The notes below the pieces were generated by a model. That model saw only the letters and a list, made by a program, of their open reading frames with translations. It was not told where the DNA came from and ran no database searches. Shown one piece after another: positions 18,063 through 26,491 of a stretch of 64,000 bases of DNA (position 1 is the first letter of the stretch; each line of letters opens with the position of its first letter). A program made the position numbers and the translations under genes. The DNA is taken from contig CALUST010000007.1 of NCBI GenBank assembly GCA_944323505.1, positions 62,001 through 126,000 on the forward strand. The letters are read 5' to 3'. This stretch comes from an uncultured Bacteroidales bacterium. GTDB lineage: Bacteria; Bacteroidota; Bacteroidia; Bacteroidales; UBA932.

Positions 18063-19373
18063 TCAGTTGTAGGCTCCCATCTTAAGGATGTTCTCCTCTC
18101 CCTGGGTCAGGAATCTCCATTGGCCTCTCTTGAGCCCTTTCTTGGTGAGACCTGCGAAATACACCCTGTCAAGCCCGCGCACCTCGTATCCGAGGGATTC
18201 GAATATCCTTCTTACGATACGGTTCTTGCCCGAATGTATCTCTATGCCGAGTTTCTTGTGGTTGCCGTCCTCCACGTATTCGAGTTCGTCAGCGGCAATC
18301 TCCCCGTCAGTAAGCATCACACCGCTCTTTATCTTGTCGTAATCTTCCTGTGAGAGTTCCTTGTCGAGTGTCACCTGATAGATTTTCTTCTTGTCGTATG
18401 ACGGATGGGTGAGTTTCTCGGCGATTTCCCCGTCATTGGTGAACATGAGCACCCCGGTGGTGTATTTGTCAAGCCTTCCGACAGGGAATACACGGGCCTT
18501 GCATCCTTTTAGAAGATCCATGACGGTCTTTTCCGCGTGAGGGTCGCTTGCCGTGGTCACATAGCCTTTTGGCTTGTTCATCACGATATATACCTTTTCC
18601 TCTCCTTTGAGCTTCTCTCCGTTGAATCTCACGTCATCGTTGTAGATGTTGACTTTCGAGCCGAGTTCGGTGACCACCTCCCCGTTGACGGTGACAACTC
18701 CTGCGAGGATGTAGTTGTCAGCCTCTCTTCTTGAGCATATCCCGGAGTTGGCGATGAACTTGTTGAGCCTTACCTCCTCCTTTATAGGGATATTTACCGT
18801 ATCGTTGTCTGAATATCTGCTCTCGTCCTGCATCTGCTTCCTGCTGATCATCCTGCTGATGCCGTTCTCAGAAGCCGCTACCGCTCTTCTCCTGTCTTCA
18901 TATCCGCGAGACGGCCTTCCTTCGGAGAATCCCCTTGGTCCTCCCGGACGTCTTCTGTCACCTGAAGGCCTCCTGCTGTCCTGACGTCTTCTGTCTCCTG
19001 ACGGCCTGCCGCCTTCAAAGCTTCTGCCTGGACCGCCGAATCCTCTCCTGGAGTTTCCGAATGATCTGCCTTCCCCGTCCCGTGATTCATAACTTCTGCG
19101 GAATCCGGTGCTTCTGCTCCCTGCAGCAGACGGTGCGCTTCTCAGTTCCCCGTCCCTGCCTCTGATGACTCTCGGCCTGCGTCTCGGAGCGTCCGAAGAC
19201 TGTTCCGTTGAGCCGTAGCCTCCTTCATGGCGAGGTCTTCTGTAGTCTTTTGAATAGCCTTCAGAGAATCTGCTGTCCCTGTTCCCTGAAAAACTTCTCT
19301 CTGAATTTCTCCTGCCGTAATCGCTACGGCCTTCTGTCCTGCGGTCATTGCCGCCTCTTCTGTAATTTTCCAT
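18063..19373 (-). CDS. rRNA pseudouridine synthase (RluB/RsuA family) with long basic N-terminal extension
   Basis: Converts uridine to pseudouridine in rRNA. The first 195 or so residues are a low-complexity segment rich in Arg, Gly, Ser and Asp, with repeats of the type RPSGDRRR at about 123-142 and RGG/RGF-like pieces; it is probably disordered and RNA-binding. An S4 RNA-binding domain follows (VRLNKFIANSGICSRREADN, about residues 201-245), then the catalytic domain with the active Asp at about residue 302 in GRLDKYTTGVL. Family members usually have 230-300 residues, so the extension is the unusual part. E. coli RluB carries a similar basic extension, but at its C-terminus. The exact target nucleotide cannot be told from sequence. 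It abuts era. Confidence 0.88.
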   Translation of the reverse strand: MENYRRGGNDRRTEGRSDYGRRNSERSFSGNRDSRFSEGYSKDYRRPRHEGGYGSTEQSSDAPRRRPRVIRGRDGELRSAPSAAGSRSTGFRRSYESRDGEGRSFGNSRRGFGGPGRSFEGGRPSGDRRRQDSRRPSGDRRRPGGPRGFSEGRPSRGYEDRRRAVAASENGISRMISRKQMQDESRYSDNDTVNIPIKEEVRLNKFIANSGICSRREADNYILAGVVTVNGEVVTELGSKVNIYNDDVRFNGEKLKGEEKVYIVMNKPKGYVTTASDPHAEKTVMDLLKGCKARVFPVGRLDKYTTGVLMFTNDGEIAEKLTHPSYDKKKIYQVTLDKELSQEDYDKIKSGVMLTDGEIAADELEYVEDGNHKKLGIEIHSGKNRIVRRIFESLGYEVRGLDRVYFAGLTKKGLKRGQWRFLTQGEENILKMGAYN

Positions 19374-19386
19374 TTTCTTTTTTGAT

Positions 19387-19401
19387 GACCCGTCCCGGGT
19401 C
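19387..19401 (-). other. Small hairpin in the 5' leader of the pseudouridine synthase gene
   Basis: GACCCG and CGGGTC form a perfect six-base inverted repeat around a three-base loop, 14-28 bases upstream of the start at 19373. It would fold in the mRNA leader and could limit ribosome access. A second short repeat (ATGGC/GCCAT, 19436-19449) lies further upstream and may instead end the tonB transcript. Function is not shown by sequence. Confidence 0.3.
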
Positions 19402-19483
19402 CATCCGGTGTTTGTTAGTAATACTTTAATATAATATGGCTCACGCCATTGGTTCTTGTCAAATCCTTATTCAATGCTCCATT

Positions 19484-20269
19484 CTATTGAAGGTTGAAGA
19501 TATAAGTTATCGTCCCTTTCTGCAGTCGGGGGGCATCTGCCTTCACATTGAAATGCGCTTTCAGCGCCACTGCCCGGGCGGCCTCCCACAATGTCTTGTC
19601 TGCCACTGTCGTTCCGGCAGCGCCCGGATTGGCTTCCACTACGGTGCCGTTCCTGTCCACAAGTATCTCCACCACGACCTGCCCGTAGGCCTGTACGTTG
19701 TATGCCGGTTTTGCCAAGGTCCCGAGTACTGTACGGCCTTCCAGTTGCGCGTTCGGCTCCCCCTTTGTCTCGCCGGTCAAGGTGTTGCCGCTTGCGTGTC
19801 CTGCCTTGAGCGCATCGCTGACCTTTGCGGCAGTCTGTGCCGCCAGAGTATCTTTTTGGCTCTTGTTGTCTGCTGCGCGGAACAATGCCCGCCTGTCTAT
19901 CTCTTTCTTTTTCGGAGGAGTCTTTATCTCGACATCGCCGAAATCATCCACATCAGACTCCTGTGCCTCGTTCAGTCTCGTGCCCTCATGCTGCGCCCTG
20001 GACTGCTGTATCAGTTCTATCTCCCTGTCCGGATCTGCCTCTGCAGAGCGGGGGTCAGTGCCCGTCCTGATCTGCTGCGGTATCTCGGCCTCATATTCCG
20101 TGAAATCAAGCAGCAGCGACTGTTCCTCAGGCGGCGGATACAGATATTTCATCCCGGTGGCTGAGCCGATGGCGATGAATGACACGTTTATCAGCAATGC
20201 AGCCGATATGCCGACCGCATTGGCGATTCTCTCCTGTCTGCCACGCTCCTTTTTGTAGTGCTCAATCAT
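19484..20269 (-). CDS. tonB: TonB-family energy transducer
   Basis: Links the ExbB/ExbD proton channel in the inner membrane to outer-membrane transporters. It has one N-terminal membrane segment (about residues 18-40, ISAALLINVSFIAIGSATG), a charged periplasmic linker with acidic patches and KTPPKKKEIDRR, and a C-terminal domain of about 85 residues ending in TITYIFNLQ, the usual TonB-C finish. The part VVEILVDRNGTVVEANPG is typical of the TonB-C strands. The linker has few Pro-Glu/Pro-Lys repeats, unlike enterobacterial TonB. The gene is third in an exbB-exbD-tonB operon (gaps of about 28-37 bases), which backs the call. A Gram-negative with many TonB receptors, as this order has, would carry several such sets. 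Confidence 0.85.
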   Translation of the reverse strand: MIEHYKKERGRQERIANAVGISAALLINVSFIAIGSATGMKYLYPPPEEQSLLLDFTEYEAEIPQQIRTGTDPRSAEADPDREIELIQQSRAQHEGTRLNEAQESDVDDFGDVEIKTPPKKKEIDRRALFRAADNKSQKDTLAAQTAAKVSDALKAGHASGNTLTGETKGEPNAQLEGRTVLGTLAKPAYNVQAYGQVVVEILVDRNGTVVEANPGAAGTTVADKTLWEAARAVALKAHFNVKADAPRLQKGTITYIFNLQ

Positions 20270-20297
20270 CCCTGGATGTTCAAATACCGGTGTCCCG

Positions 20298-20711
20298 TCA
20301 TTCAGGCCGTGTGGCCATTATCACTTTGTAGTGGTTGCGCTTGGCTATGTTCATCACTGCCACGACTTCTTTTATAGGCACTGTCTCATCGGCATAGATG
20401 GAGAATGTCGGGTCCGGCTCGTCCATGAGCAGTTCCTCAAGGTCTCCCTCTATCTCCCTGAACGGGACAGGCTGCTCGTCACCGTTGATATGATAGGTGA
20501 AAGTGCCGGTCTCGGGATAGTGCTTTATCGACACGCTGACAGTCGCCTTGGCCGATACCTGCCCTGTGCTTTTCGGCAGGAGCAGTTTAAGGGCGTTGGG
20601 ATTGACGAGCGTGGATGTGACCAGAAAAAATATAAGCAGAAGGAATACGATGTCAGTCATTGATGACATCGAGAAATTCGGTTCCACTTTTGTTGTCCTC
20701 TTTAAAGCCAT
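20298..20711 (-). CDS. exbD: ExbD/TolR-family biopolymer transporter
   Basis: A 137-residue inner-membrane protein that pairs with ExbB as a proton-driven motor. It has one membrane segment (about residues 19-38, TDIVFLLLIFFLVTSTLV) with a conserved Asp at residue 20, which matches the proton-carrying Asp of ExbD. The remainder is a periplasmic domain. The Met-Ser-Ser-Met-Thr-Asp context is typical of ExbD in Bacteroidetes. It lies between the exbB and tonB genes. Confidence 0.92.
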   Translation of the reverse strand: MALKRTTKVEPNFSMSSMTDIVFLLLIFFLVTSTLVNPNALKLLLPKSTGQVSAKATVSVSIKHYPETGTFTYHINGDEQPVPFREIEGDLEELLMDEPDPTFSIYADETVPIKEVVAVMNIAKRNHYKVIMATRPE

Positions 20712-20748
20712 TTCCTCAAATTGTTATTCATCCGTACAATCGTCGGTG

Positions 20749-21483
20749 TCAAGCCTCTGCCGTCCCGGATTCCGACAATCCGCTGCGGTCATCAGCAGGC
20801 TCGTGCAGCAGGTCCATGAAATCAATGATGGTGCTCTCCATCTTGAATACGAGGTCTGATATCTTCGACGTGAGGTAATTGTATCCGAAATAGGCGATGA
20901 TTCCCACTATAAGTCCTCCTACGGTAGTCACCATTGCCACATAGATACCTCCGGAAAGGAGGGTGATGTCAATGTTGTTTCCTGCCGTGGACATGTTGAA
21001 GAATGCCTGCACCATACCCATGACAGTGCCGAGGAATCCTATCATAGGGGCACCTCCGGCAATGGTGGCGAGAATCGGCAGCCCGCGCTCCAGCCTTGCG
21101 ACCTCGACATTTCCCATATTCTCCACAGCTGTCTGGATGTCGGTGAGAGGCCGTCCTATGCGTTCAATCCCTTTTTCCACAAGCCTTGCGACAGGAGAGT
21201 CATACTGCTGGCACAGGGTCACGGCTGACTTCATCTTGCCCTCGTGGATGTAGTCATGGATGTCGTTCATGAAGTTCTTGTCTATCTGACCGGCCTTGCG
21301 TATCATCCACCATTTCTTCCCGAACAGGTAGATGGCAATGATTGAGAGCGCGAGAAGCACCCACATCAAGGCTCCTCCCTTCAGGAAGAGATCGAACAGG
21401 GACAGTGTCATTTCCTGCTGCTGAGGCACGGTCTCGACAGCGGCAGCGGCATCCAAGCCTGATTGCAAAAGATTGAAAAGCAT
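20749..21483 (-). CDS. exbB: ExbB/TolQ/MotA-family proton channel protein
   Basis: A 244-residue inner-membrane protein. It shows a first membrane segment at about residues 31-51 (GGALMWVLLALSIIAIYLFG) and a pair of membrane helices at about 130-205 (IAGGAPMIGFLGTVMGMVQAF; LLSGGIYVAMVTTVGGLIVGIIAYFGYNYL), matching the ExbB topology; the phrase PMIGFLGTVMGM is the family signature. It opens the exbB-exbD-tonB operon and has a good candidate promoter just upstream. Choosing TolQ instead would require a tolA/tolB neighbour, which is not seen; tonB is. Confidence 0.9.
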   Translation of the reverse strand: MLFNLLQSGLDAAAAVETVPQQQEMTLSLFDLFLKGGALMWVLLALSIIAIYLFGKKWWMIRKAGQIDKNFMNDIHDYIHEGKMKSAVTLCQQYDSPVARLVEKGIERIGRPLTDIQTAVENMGNVEVARLERGLPILATIAGGAPMIGFLGTVMGMVQAFFNMSTAGNNIDITLLSGGIYVAMVTTVGGLIVGIIAYFGYNYLTSKISDLVFKMESTIIDFMDLLHEPADDRSGLSESGTAEA

Positions 21484-21510
21484 CGTGTATCCTTAAAGTT
21501 AAACAGACCG

Positions 21511-21541
21511 CAAAGATATGAAATAAATGCAAAGCGACAAA
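21511..21541 (-). promoter_or_regulatory. Bacteroidetes-type promoter for exbB-exbD-tonB
   Basis: On the minus strand, TTTG (plus-strand 21538-21541) is followed after exactly 19 bases by TATCTTTG (21511-21518), both full matches to TTTG / TAnnTTTG. Transcription should start near 21504, about 20 bases before the exbB start. This is the best-matching promoter found on the minus strand. Confidence 0.55.
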
Positions 21542-21554
21542 AACGGAGGCGGTT

Positions 21555-22349
21555 TTATTGTCCCGAGAGCCCGGGATACTCCACATGACTGAGGAACAGG
21601 GCATTCCCCGGCACGGATTCCCCTGCGTCCGACCGGCACCCGCTCCTCAGCAGGTCAGCAATATGCTCCGCCTCGTGCCGGCCTCTGCCTATATCAACAA
21701 GTGTGCCTACAATGGCACGGACCATGTTGCGGAGAAACCTGTCTGCCCTTATCCGGAAGAAGATGAAATCCCCCTCCTGGCAGCTGTATCCCATCATTCC
21801 GGCGTGGGGAGGAACCCATGTCTCCCATCCTGCCTCGTAGACCGTGCAGACCGATGTCAGATTGTTCCCCCCGGTCTTTTCAAAACAGGAGAAGTCGTGC
21901 CGGCCCAGGAGGTATCCGGAGGCGCGGTTCATCTTTTCGAGGTCAAGCGGGTATCGGCAGTGCCAGGAGAAGTTCTCCATGAACGGGTCTTTACGGGTGT
22001 GTATGAAATAATGGTATTCCCTTGACACCGCGGAGAATCTGGCGTGGAAATCCGCATCTGCCGGGCTTATCTCATGAACAGTGATTCCCTTAGGCAGGAT
22101 GGCATTTATTTTGTAGACAAAATGCGCCGGTTCCGGGACGGGCTTGTCATCAGGTATTTCGAAGTGGGCGATGTAGTTCACTGCATTGACTCCGGTGTCT
22201 GTCCGTCCTGCCCCAGTGACCGGGATTTCCTCCCCGAGAAATATAGAAAATGCTCTTTCTATTTCTCCTTGGACCGAACGGGCGTTTTTCTGACGCTGCC
22301 AGCCGAAGAAGCCGGCCCCGTTGTAAGAAAGTCTGATGAAGTACCGCAT
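21555..22349 (-). CDS. truA: tRNA pseudouridine(38-40) synthase
   Basis: Modifies uridines 38-40 in the anticodon stem of many tRNAs. The catalytic motif GAGRTDTGVNAV is at residues 47-58 with the nucleophilic Asp at 51. Other family pieces are YNGAGFFGWQRQ near the N-terminus, GRHDFSCFEKTGG, and FLRNMVRAIVGTLVDIGRG toward the C-terminus. The length of 264 residues is normal. It is divergent from moxR across a 109-base gap. A -7-like box (CAAAATTA on the plus strand, 22361-22368) would give an almost leaderless mRNA. Confidence 0.95.
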   Translation of the reverse strand: MRYFIRLSYNGAGFFGWQRQKNARSVQGEIERAFSIFLGEEIPVTGAGRTDTGVNAVNYIAHFEIPDDKPVPEPAHFVYKINAILPKGITVHEISPADADFHARFSAVSREYHYFIHTRKDPFMENFSWHCRYPLDLEKMNRASGYLLGRHDFSCFEKTGGNNLTSVCTVYEAGWETWVPPHAGMMGYSCQEGDFIFFRIRADRFLRNMVRAIVGTLVDIGRGRHEAEHIADLLRSGCRSDAGESVPGNALFLSHVEYPGLSGQ

Positions 22350-22369
22350 GAGATGTGTCGCAAAATTAT

Positions 22370-22377
22370 TAAATTTG
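22370..22377 (+). promoter_or_regulatory. Possible -7 box for the bat operon
   Basis: TAAATTTG fully matches TAnnTTTG, but no TTTG lies at the right spacing. It is 82 bases upstream of moxR in the divergent truA-moxR gap, the only long gap before the operon. Weak. Confidence 0.3.
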
Positions 22378-22458
22378 TGTCTTGCCGTCTTCGGGCAGAC
22401 AAGGAGACGGCGGGGACCTGAAATGATGCAAAATTATCAAAAAATATAGAAATTTTTT

Positions 22459-23451
22459 ATGGAGAGCGTAAACATTAAAGAATTGAATGACCGTATCCAG
22501 CGGGAGAGTTCTTTTGTGGATATCCTCACGATGGAGATGGGGAAGGTGATTGTCGGCCAGAAGCATCTCGTCGAGAATCTTCTCATAGGGCTTCTCGCTG
22601 ACGGGCATATTCTTCTTGAAGGTGTGCCGGGTCTTGCCAAGACTTTGGCTATCAATACTCTTGCTTCATGTGTGGATGCCAGATTCAGCAGGATACAGTT
22701 CACTCCGGACCTTTTGCCTGCCGATGTGCTGGGAACACTCATCTATTCGCAGAAGAGCGAGCAGTTCCAGATAAAGAAGGGACCGATATTCGCCAATTTC
22801 GTGCTGGCGGATGAGATCAACCGTTCGCCGGCTAAGGTGCAGTCTGCACTTCTTGAGGCGATGCAGGAGCGTCAGGTGACCATCGGGGACGAGACTTTCA
22901 GGCTTCCTGACCCGTTCCTTGTGATGGCGACTCAGAACCCTATCGAACAGGAAGGTACATATCCTCTTCCTGAAGCGCAGGTAGACCGTTTCATGCTCAA
23001 AGTGGTGGTATCCTACCCGAAGAAGGAGGAGGAGAGGCTGATTGTGAGGATGAACAACACAGGGGACTTCCCTAAGGCAAGGCCTGTGATGAAGCCCGAA
23101 GATATCGTCCGCGCCCGTCAGGTGGTGAAAGATGTCTATATGGACGAGAAGATCGAGCGTTACATAGTGGATATAGTATACGCTACCAGGACTCCGCAGG
23201 ACTACAATCTGGGCTCCCTGTCCGGGCTGATATCCTACGGGGCGTCGCCGCGTGCAAGCATCTCGCTTTCCATGGCATCCAAGGCCTATGCCTTCATCAA
23301 GAGGAGGGGCTATGTGATACCTGAGGATGTCAGGGCTGTCTGCAACGAGGTCCTGAGGCACAGAATCGGACTTACTTACGAGGCGGAGGCGGAGAATGTC
23401 TCCACCGAGAACATCATTTCAGAGATAATAAATGCTGTAGAAGTTCCGTAA
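22459..23451 (+). CDS. MoxR-family AAA+ ATPase of the bat operon
   Basis: A 330-residue AAA+ chaperone-like ATPase. Walker A is GVPGLAKT (about residues 55-62), Walker B with sensor follows as VLADEINRSPAKVQSALLEAMQERQVTIG, and ATQNPIEQEGTYPLPEAQVDRF is the MoxR signature. MoxR ATPases usually act with VWA-domain partners encoded nearby, thought to assist assembly or activation of metal- or membrane-bound complexes. Here it opens the bat operon of seven plus-strand genes, and its stop overlaps the next start by one base. Confidence 0.95.
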   Translation: MESVNIKELNDRIQRESSFVDILTMEMGKVIVGQKHLVENLLIGLLADGHILLEGVPGLAKTLAINTLASCVDARFSRIQFTPDLLPADVLGTLIYSQKSEQFQIKKGPIFANFVLADEINRSPAKVQSALLEAMQERQVTIGDETFRLPDPFLVMATQNPIEQEGTYPLPEAQVDRFMLKVVVSYPKKEEERLIVRMNNTGDFPKARPVMKPEDIVRARQVVKDVYMDEKIERYIVDIVYATRTPQDYNLGSLSGLISYGASPRASISLSMASKAYAFIKRRGYVIPEDVRAVCNEVLRHRIGLTYEAEAENVSTENIISEIINAVEVP

Positions 23452-24344
23452 TGGATAAGGAAAGAAGTGTTGACGACCTGCTCAGGAAGGTCAGGAAAAT
23501 AGAGATAAAGACCAAGGCCCTTTCCCATCAGATATTCGCCGGGGAGTATCATTCCGCGTTCAAAGGGCGCGGAATGGCTTTCAGCGAGGTACGTGAATAT
23601 CAGTTCGGGGATGATGTCCGCAATATGGACTGGAATGTGACGGCTCGTCTGAGATCTCCTTATGTGAAGGTCTTCGAGGAAGAGAGGGAGCTGACTGTGG
23701 TCCTGCTCATCGACATCAGCCGGTCAGGACTGTTCGGCACTTCGGGGATGAGCAAGAGGGATCTTATCGCCGAGATTGCTGCGGTGCTTTCTTTTTCCGC
23801 CATCATCAACAATGACAAGGTCGGTGCTCTCTTCTTCAGTGACAGGGTCGAGAAATTCATCCCTCCGAAGAAAGGCAGGAGCCATCTCCTCCACATCATC
23901 CGTGAGATAATAGAGTTCCGCCCGCAATATGACGGGACAGACATAAGCGAAGCCCTGAGATACCTGACCAATGCCATCAAGAAACGTTGTACGGCATTTC
24001 TTCTTTCTGACATGCTCGATGTCAGGGAAGACGGGACCCCGAGGTATGAGGACGCCCTGAAAGTGGCGGTGAACAGGCATGACCTTTCTGTGATCGAGGT
24101 GTATGACCCGAGGGAGAGGAGCATACCGGATGTGGGGCTTGTGCATGTCAAGGATTCCGAGACTATGCGGTCGGCATGGGTCGACACGTCGGACAGGAAG
24201 ATGAGGGCTGCCTATGCCGAATGGTTCAGGACAGTAGCGGACAGCGCTACAAGGCTGTTCATGAAATACAAAGTGGATAATGTCAGCATAGCCACGGATC
24301 AGGATTATGTGAAAGGGCTTATGGCATTCTTCCAGAACAGATAG
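23451..24344 (+). CDS. DUF58 / VWA-like protein of the bat operon
   Basis: A 297-residue soluble protein of the DUF58 family. The hallmark block is GMAFSEVREYQFGDDVRNMDWNVTARL at about residues 41-68. It is followed by a von Willebrand A-type fold whose metal-site motif DISRS occurs in VVLLIDISRSGLFG. It overlaps moxR by one base and is followed after four bases by a membrane protein. MoxR-DUF58-VWA gene sets are a standard arrangement; the molecular role remains poorly known. Confidence 0.93.
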   Translation: MDKERSVDDLLRKVRKIEIKTKALSHQIFAGEYHSAFKGRGMAFSEVREYQFGDDVRNMDWNVTARLRSPYVKVFEEERELTVVLLIDISRSGLFGTSGMSKRDLIAEIAAVLSFSAIINNDKVGALFFSDRVEKFIPPKKGRSHLLHIIREIIEFRPQYDGTDISEALRYLTNAIKKRCTAFLLSDMLDVREDGTPRYEDALKVAVNRHDLSVIEVYDPRERSIPDVGLVHVKDSETMRSAWVDTSDRKMRAAYAEWFRTVADSATRLFMKYKVDNVSIATDQDYVKGLMAFFQNR

Positions 24345-24348
24345 ATTT

Positions 24349-25500
24349 ATGCAAATGATTCTAAAATATATTCCGGTCTTCCTGGCGGCTGTCGCCCTGT
24401 CGGCGGTCTCCTTGCCGGCAATGGCTTCGGATAATACGGGAAACGCGGTTGAGGAACCTGTTGAGAAGGCTGTCATGGCTGCCGGACGGATTGATATGGA
24501 CGGGGTGATTCTGGAGCCTCTGCAGGAAAGGGATTCTGTCCTGATTGCTGACCAACTTCTGTACGGGTTTGTCCTTGACGATGTCGAGGAGGGTACGGCC
24601 TTCGCATTCCCGGACTATTCCGACGGTTTCTGCGAAGGAGTGGAGATAGTATCCCCTTGGAAGGTGGACACCCTTGAAGTGCATAAGGGGCGGAAAGGAA
24701 GGCCTTCGACCTTTGACATCAGAGCCGGGGTGACTGTCGCCTCATTTGATGAGGGCAGATATGAACTGCCTCCTGTGGCCGTGCTCAGACGGACTCCGGC
24801 AGGAGTGACGGACACTGTGTTCTTCGGCAACAGGACTCTTGAAGTCTGCACGATGCCTGTCGATACGGCCACATTCCGGATACATGACATAAAAGGGCAG
24901 ATCCGTTATCCGCTCACATTCAAGGAACTGCTGCCATATATAGGTATTGCCGCCCTTCTGGCCGGACTCATCGTCCTTGCGGTCTGGCTGATAAGAAGAT
25001 TCACAGGCAAGGCTGCCGAGGCTGCGATGCGCAAGGACCCGCCTCATATCGTGGCATTGAGAAAGCTTGACAGATTCCGCGGCAGCACCCTGTGGGTGCC
25101 GGACAAGCAGAAGGCTTTCTATTCAGGGGTCACTGATGCGTTGCGGGAATACATGATGTCAAGATACGGGATTTCCGCCCTTGAGAAGACCACTGCGGAG
25201 ATTTTCAGGGAACTGTCGGACAAGGATGTTCCTGACGGGCTGTATCAGGAGATGAAAGACCTGTTCGAGAGGGCGGATTTTGTGAAGTTTGCCAAATACG
25301 TGGCTTCGGATGAGGAGAATGCCGGGGTAGTGCCGTCGGCTGTTAGGTTTGTGACTGCCACCTATCAGCAGGAGGTGGACAGTGCCGCGCAGTCCGGGAC
25401 GGAGGAAGACGGACATGCTGGCTCTGTGCCGGAGCCGCAGCCGGATGGCGGGGTTGGGTCAAAAGAAGAAAAAAAAAGGAGGAATAGAGATGTTTTTTGA
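24349..25500 (+). CDS. Bat-operon membrane protein of unknown function
   Basis: A 383-residue protein with an N-terminal signal-like hydrophobic segment (about 8-26, VFLAAVALSAVSLPAMA), a periplasmic beta-rich part to about residue 190, one membrane helix (LLPYIGIAALLAGLIVLAVWLI, about 194-215) and a cytoplasmic helical domain (LRKLDRFRGSTLWV onward). The tail is acidic and then Lys-rich. This layout resembles the DUF4381/BatD-like proteins often placed between DUF58 and batA; no specific role is known. Its last bases overlap the batA start. It could be a distant BatD relative. Confidence 0.7.
   Translation: MQMILKYIPVFLAAVALSAVSLPAMASDNTGNAVEEPVEKAVMAAGRIDMDGVILEPLQERDSVLIADQLLYGFVLDDVEEGTAFAFPDYSDGFCEGVEIVSPWKVDTLEVHKGRKGRPSTFDIRAGVTVASFDEGRYELPPVAVLRRTPAGVTDTVFFGNRTLEVCTMPVDTATFRIHDIKGQIRYPLTFKELLPYIGIAALLAGLIVLAVWLIRRFTGKAAEAAMRKDPPHIVALRKLDRFRGSTLWVPDKQKAFYSGVTDALREYMMSRYGISALEKTTAEIFRELSDKDVPDGLYQEMKDLFERADFVKFAKYVASDEENAGVVPSAVRFVTATYQQEVDSAAQSGTEEDGHAGSVPEPQPDGGVGSKEEKKRRNRDVF
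25477..25482 (+). promoter_or_regulatory. Strong Shine-Dalgarno site for batA
   Basis: AGGAGG, a full complement of the anti-Shine-Dalgarno core, lies seven bases before the ATG at 25490 and decides the start: the open frame extends upstream to 25382, but through a Lys/Arg-rich stretch shared with the end of the previous gene. Most genes in this window lack such a site. Confidence 0.8.
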
Positions 25501-26476
25501 ATATCCGAGACTTCTTTGGCTGGAACTGATTCCGCTCCTGCTCCTTCTGCATTATCTTTATATGGAGTTGTGCTCCCGTCGTCCGCATCTCAGGGTGTCG
25601 GTCCTCATTCCATGGAAAAAGAGGGGTTTCTCATTCATGGCTGTGCTCCGTCATGTCCCGTTCGTGCTGAAGATGCTTGCCTTGGTCATGATTATCATCG
25701 CGATAGCCAGACCGAGGTCTTCCGACAAGATGGACAAGGTGGACACCGAGGGTATCGACATCATGCTGACAATGGATGTCTCGACGAGTATGCTTGCAAG
25801 GGATTTCACCCCTGACAGGATCAGTGCAGCCAAGGATATAGCCATAGAATTTATCTCTCAGAGACCTTCGGACAGGATAGGTATAGTTGTCTTCGCCGGA
25901 GAGAGTTATACGCAATGCCCGCTCACGACAGACAGGTCTACTCTCATCAACCTCATGAAAGAGGTGCAGACAGACCTGATTGAAGATGGCACCGCCATAG
26001 GCAACGGGCTTGCCACCGCCGTGGCGAGGCTTAAGGATTCCGATGCCAAGAGCCGTGTGGTCATATTGCTGACTGACGGCGTGAACAACAGGGGAGAGAT
26101 CACTCCGCAGATGGCTGCCGAGATAGCCAGGACATACGGAGTGAGGGTATATACAATAGGAGTGGGGGCCGAGGGAATGGCTCCGTACCCTGTGATGACT
26201 CCTTGGGGCGTCGATGTGCAGAATGTGCGGGTGGAGATAGATGAGGACCTGCTCAAGGAAATCGCGGAGAGCACAGGGGGGAGATATTTCAGGGCCACAG
26301 ACAACACCAAGCTGATGGAGATTTACAGCGAGATCAACGAGATGGAGAAGGCCCGCATCACTGTCGACAGTTTTCCTGTCTACAAGGAACTGTTCACCGG
26401 CTACGCCCTTGTCGCCCTTGCCGCGCTGCTGCTCGCCCTTATCATGGATTTGTTTGTAATCAGGAGATTGCCGTAA
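25490..26476 (+). CDS. batA: BatA, VWA-domain membrane protein
   Basis: A 328-residue inner-membrane protein. Two membrane segments lie near the N-terminus (LLWLELIPLLLLLHYLY and FVLKMLALVMIIIAIARP), then a von Willebrand A domain with the metal-binding motif DVSTS in IMLTMDVSTSML, then a C-terminal membrane helix (TGYALVALAALLLALIMDLFVI). Bat proteins were first described as needed for oxygen tolerance in Bacteroides; the biochemical role is not established. The start follows a perfect Shine-Dalgarno site and overlaps the previous gene's stop by 11 bases. It is followed by batB after 15 bases. Confidence 0.92.
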   Translation: MFFEYPRLLWLELIPLLLLLHYLYMELCSRRPHLRVSVLIPWKKRGFSFMAVLRHVPFVLKMLALVMIIIAIARPRSSDKMDKVDTEGIDIMLTMDVSTSMLARDFTPDRISAAKDIAIEFISQRPSDRIGIVVFAGESYTQCPLTTDRSTLINLMKEVQTDLIEDGTAIGNGLATAVARLKDSDAKSRVVILLTDGVNNRGEITPQMAAEIARTYGVRVYTIGVGAEGMAPYPVMTPWGVDVQNVRVEIDEDLLKEIAESTGGRYFRATDNTKLMEIYSEINEMEKARITVDSFPVYKELFTGYALVALAALLLALIMDLFVIRRLP

Positions 26477-26477
26477 A

Positions 26478-26483
26478 GGGAGG
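26478..26483 (+). promoter_or_regulatory. Strong Shine-Dalgarno site for batB
   Basis: GGGAGG (within AAAGGGAGG) lies eight bases before the batB ATG at 26492. Confidence 0.7.
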
Positions 26484-26491
26484 TATGGATT

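Noticed and set aside
19436-19449. ATGGC-TCAC-GCCAT repeat after tonB
   Set aside because: Short stem, mixed A/T rather than U-run downstream; it could be a weak terminator but cannot be supported.
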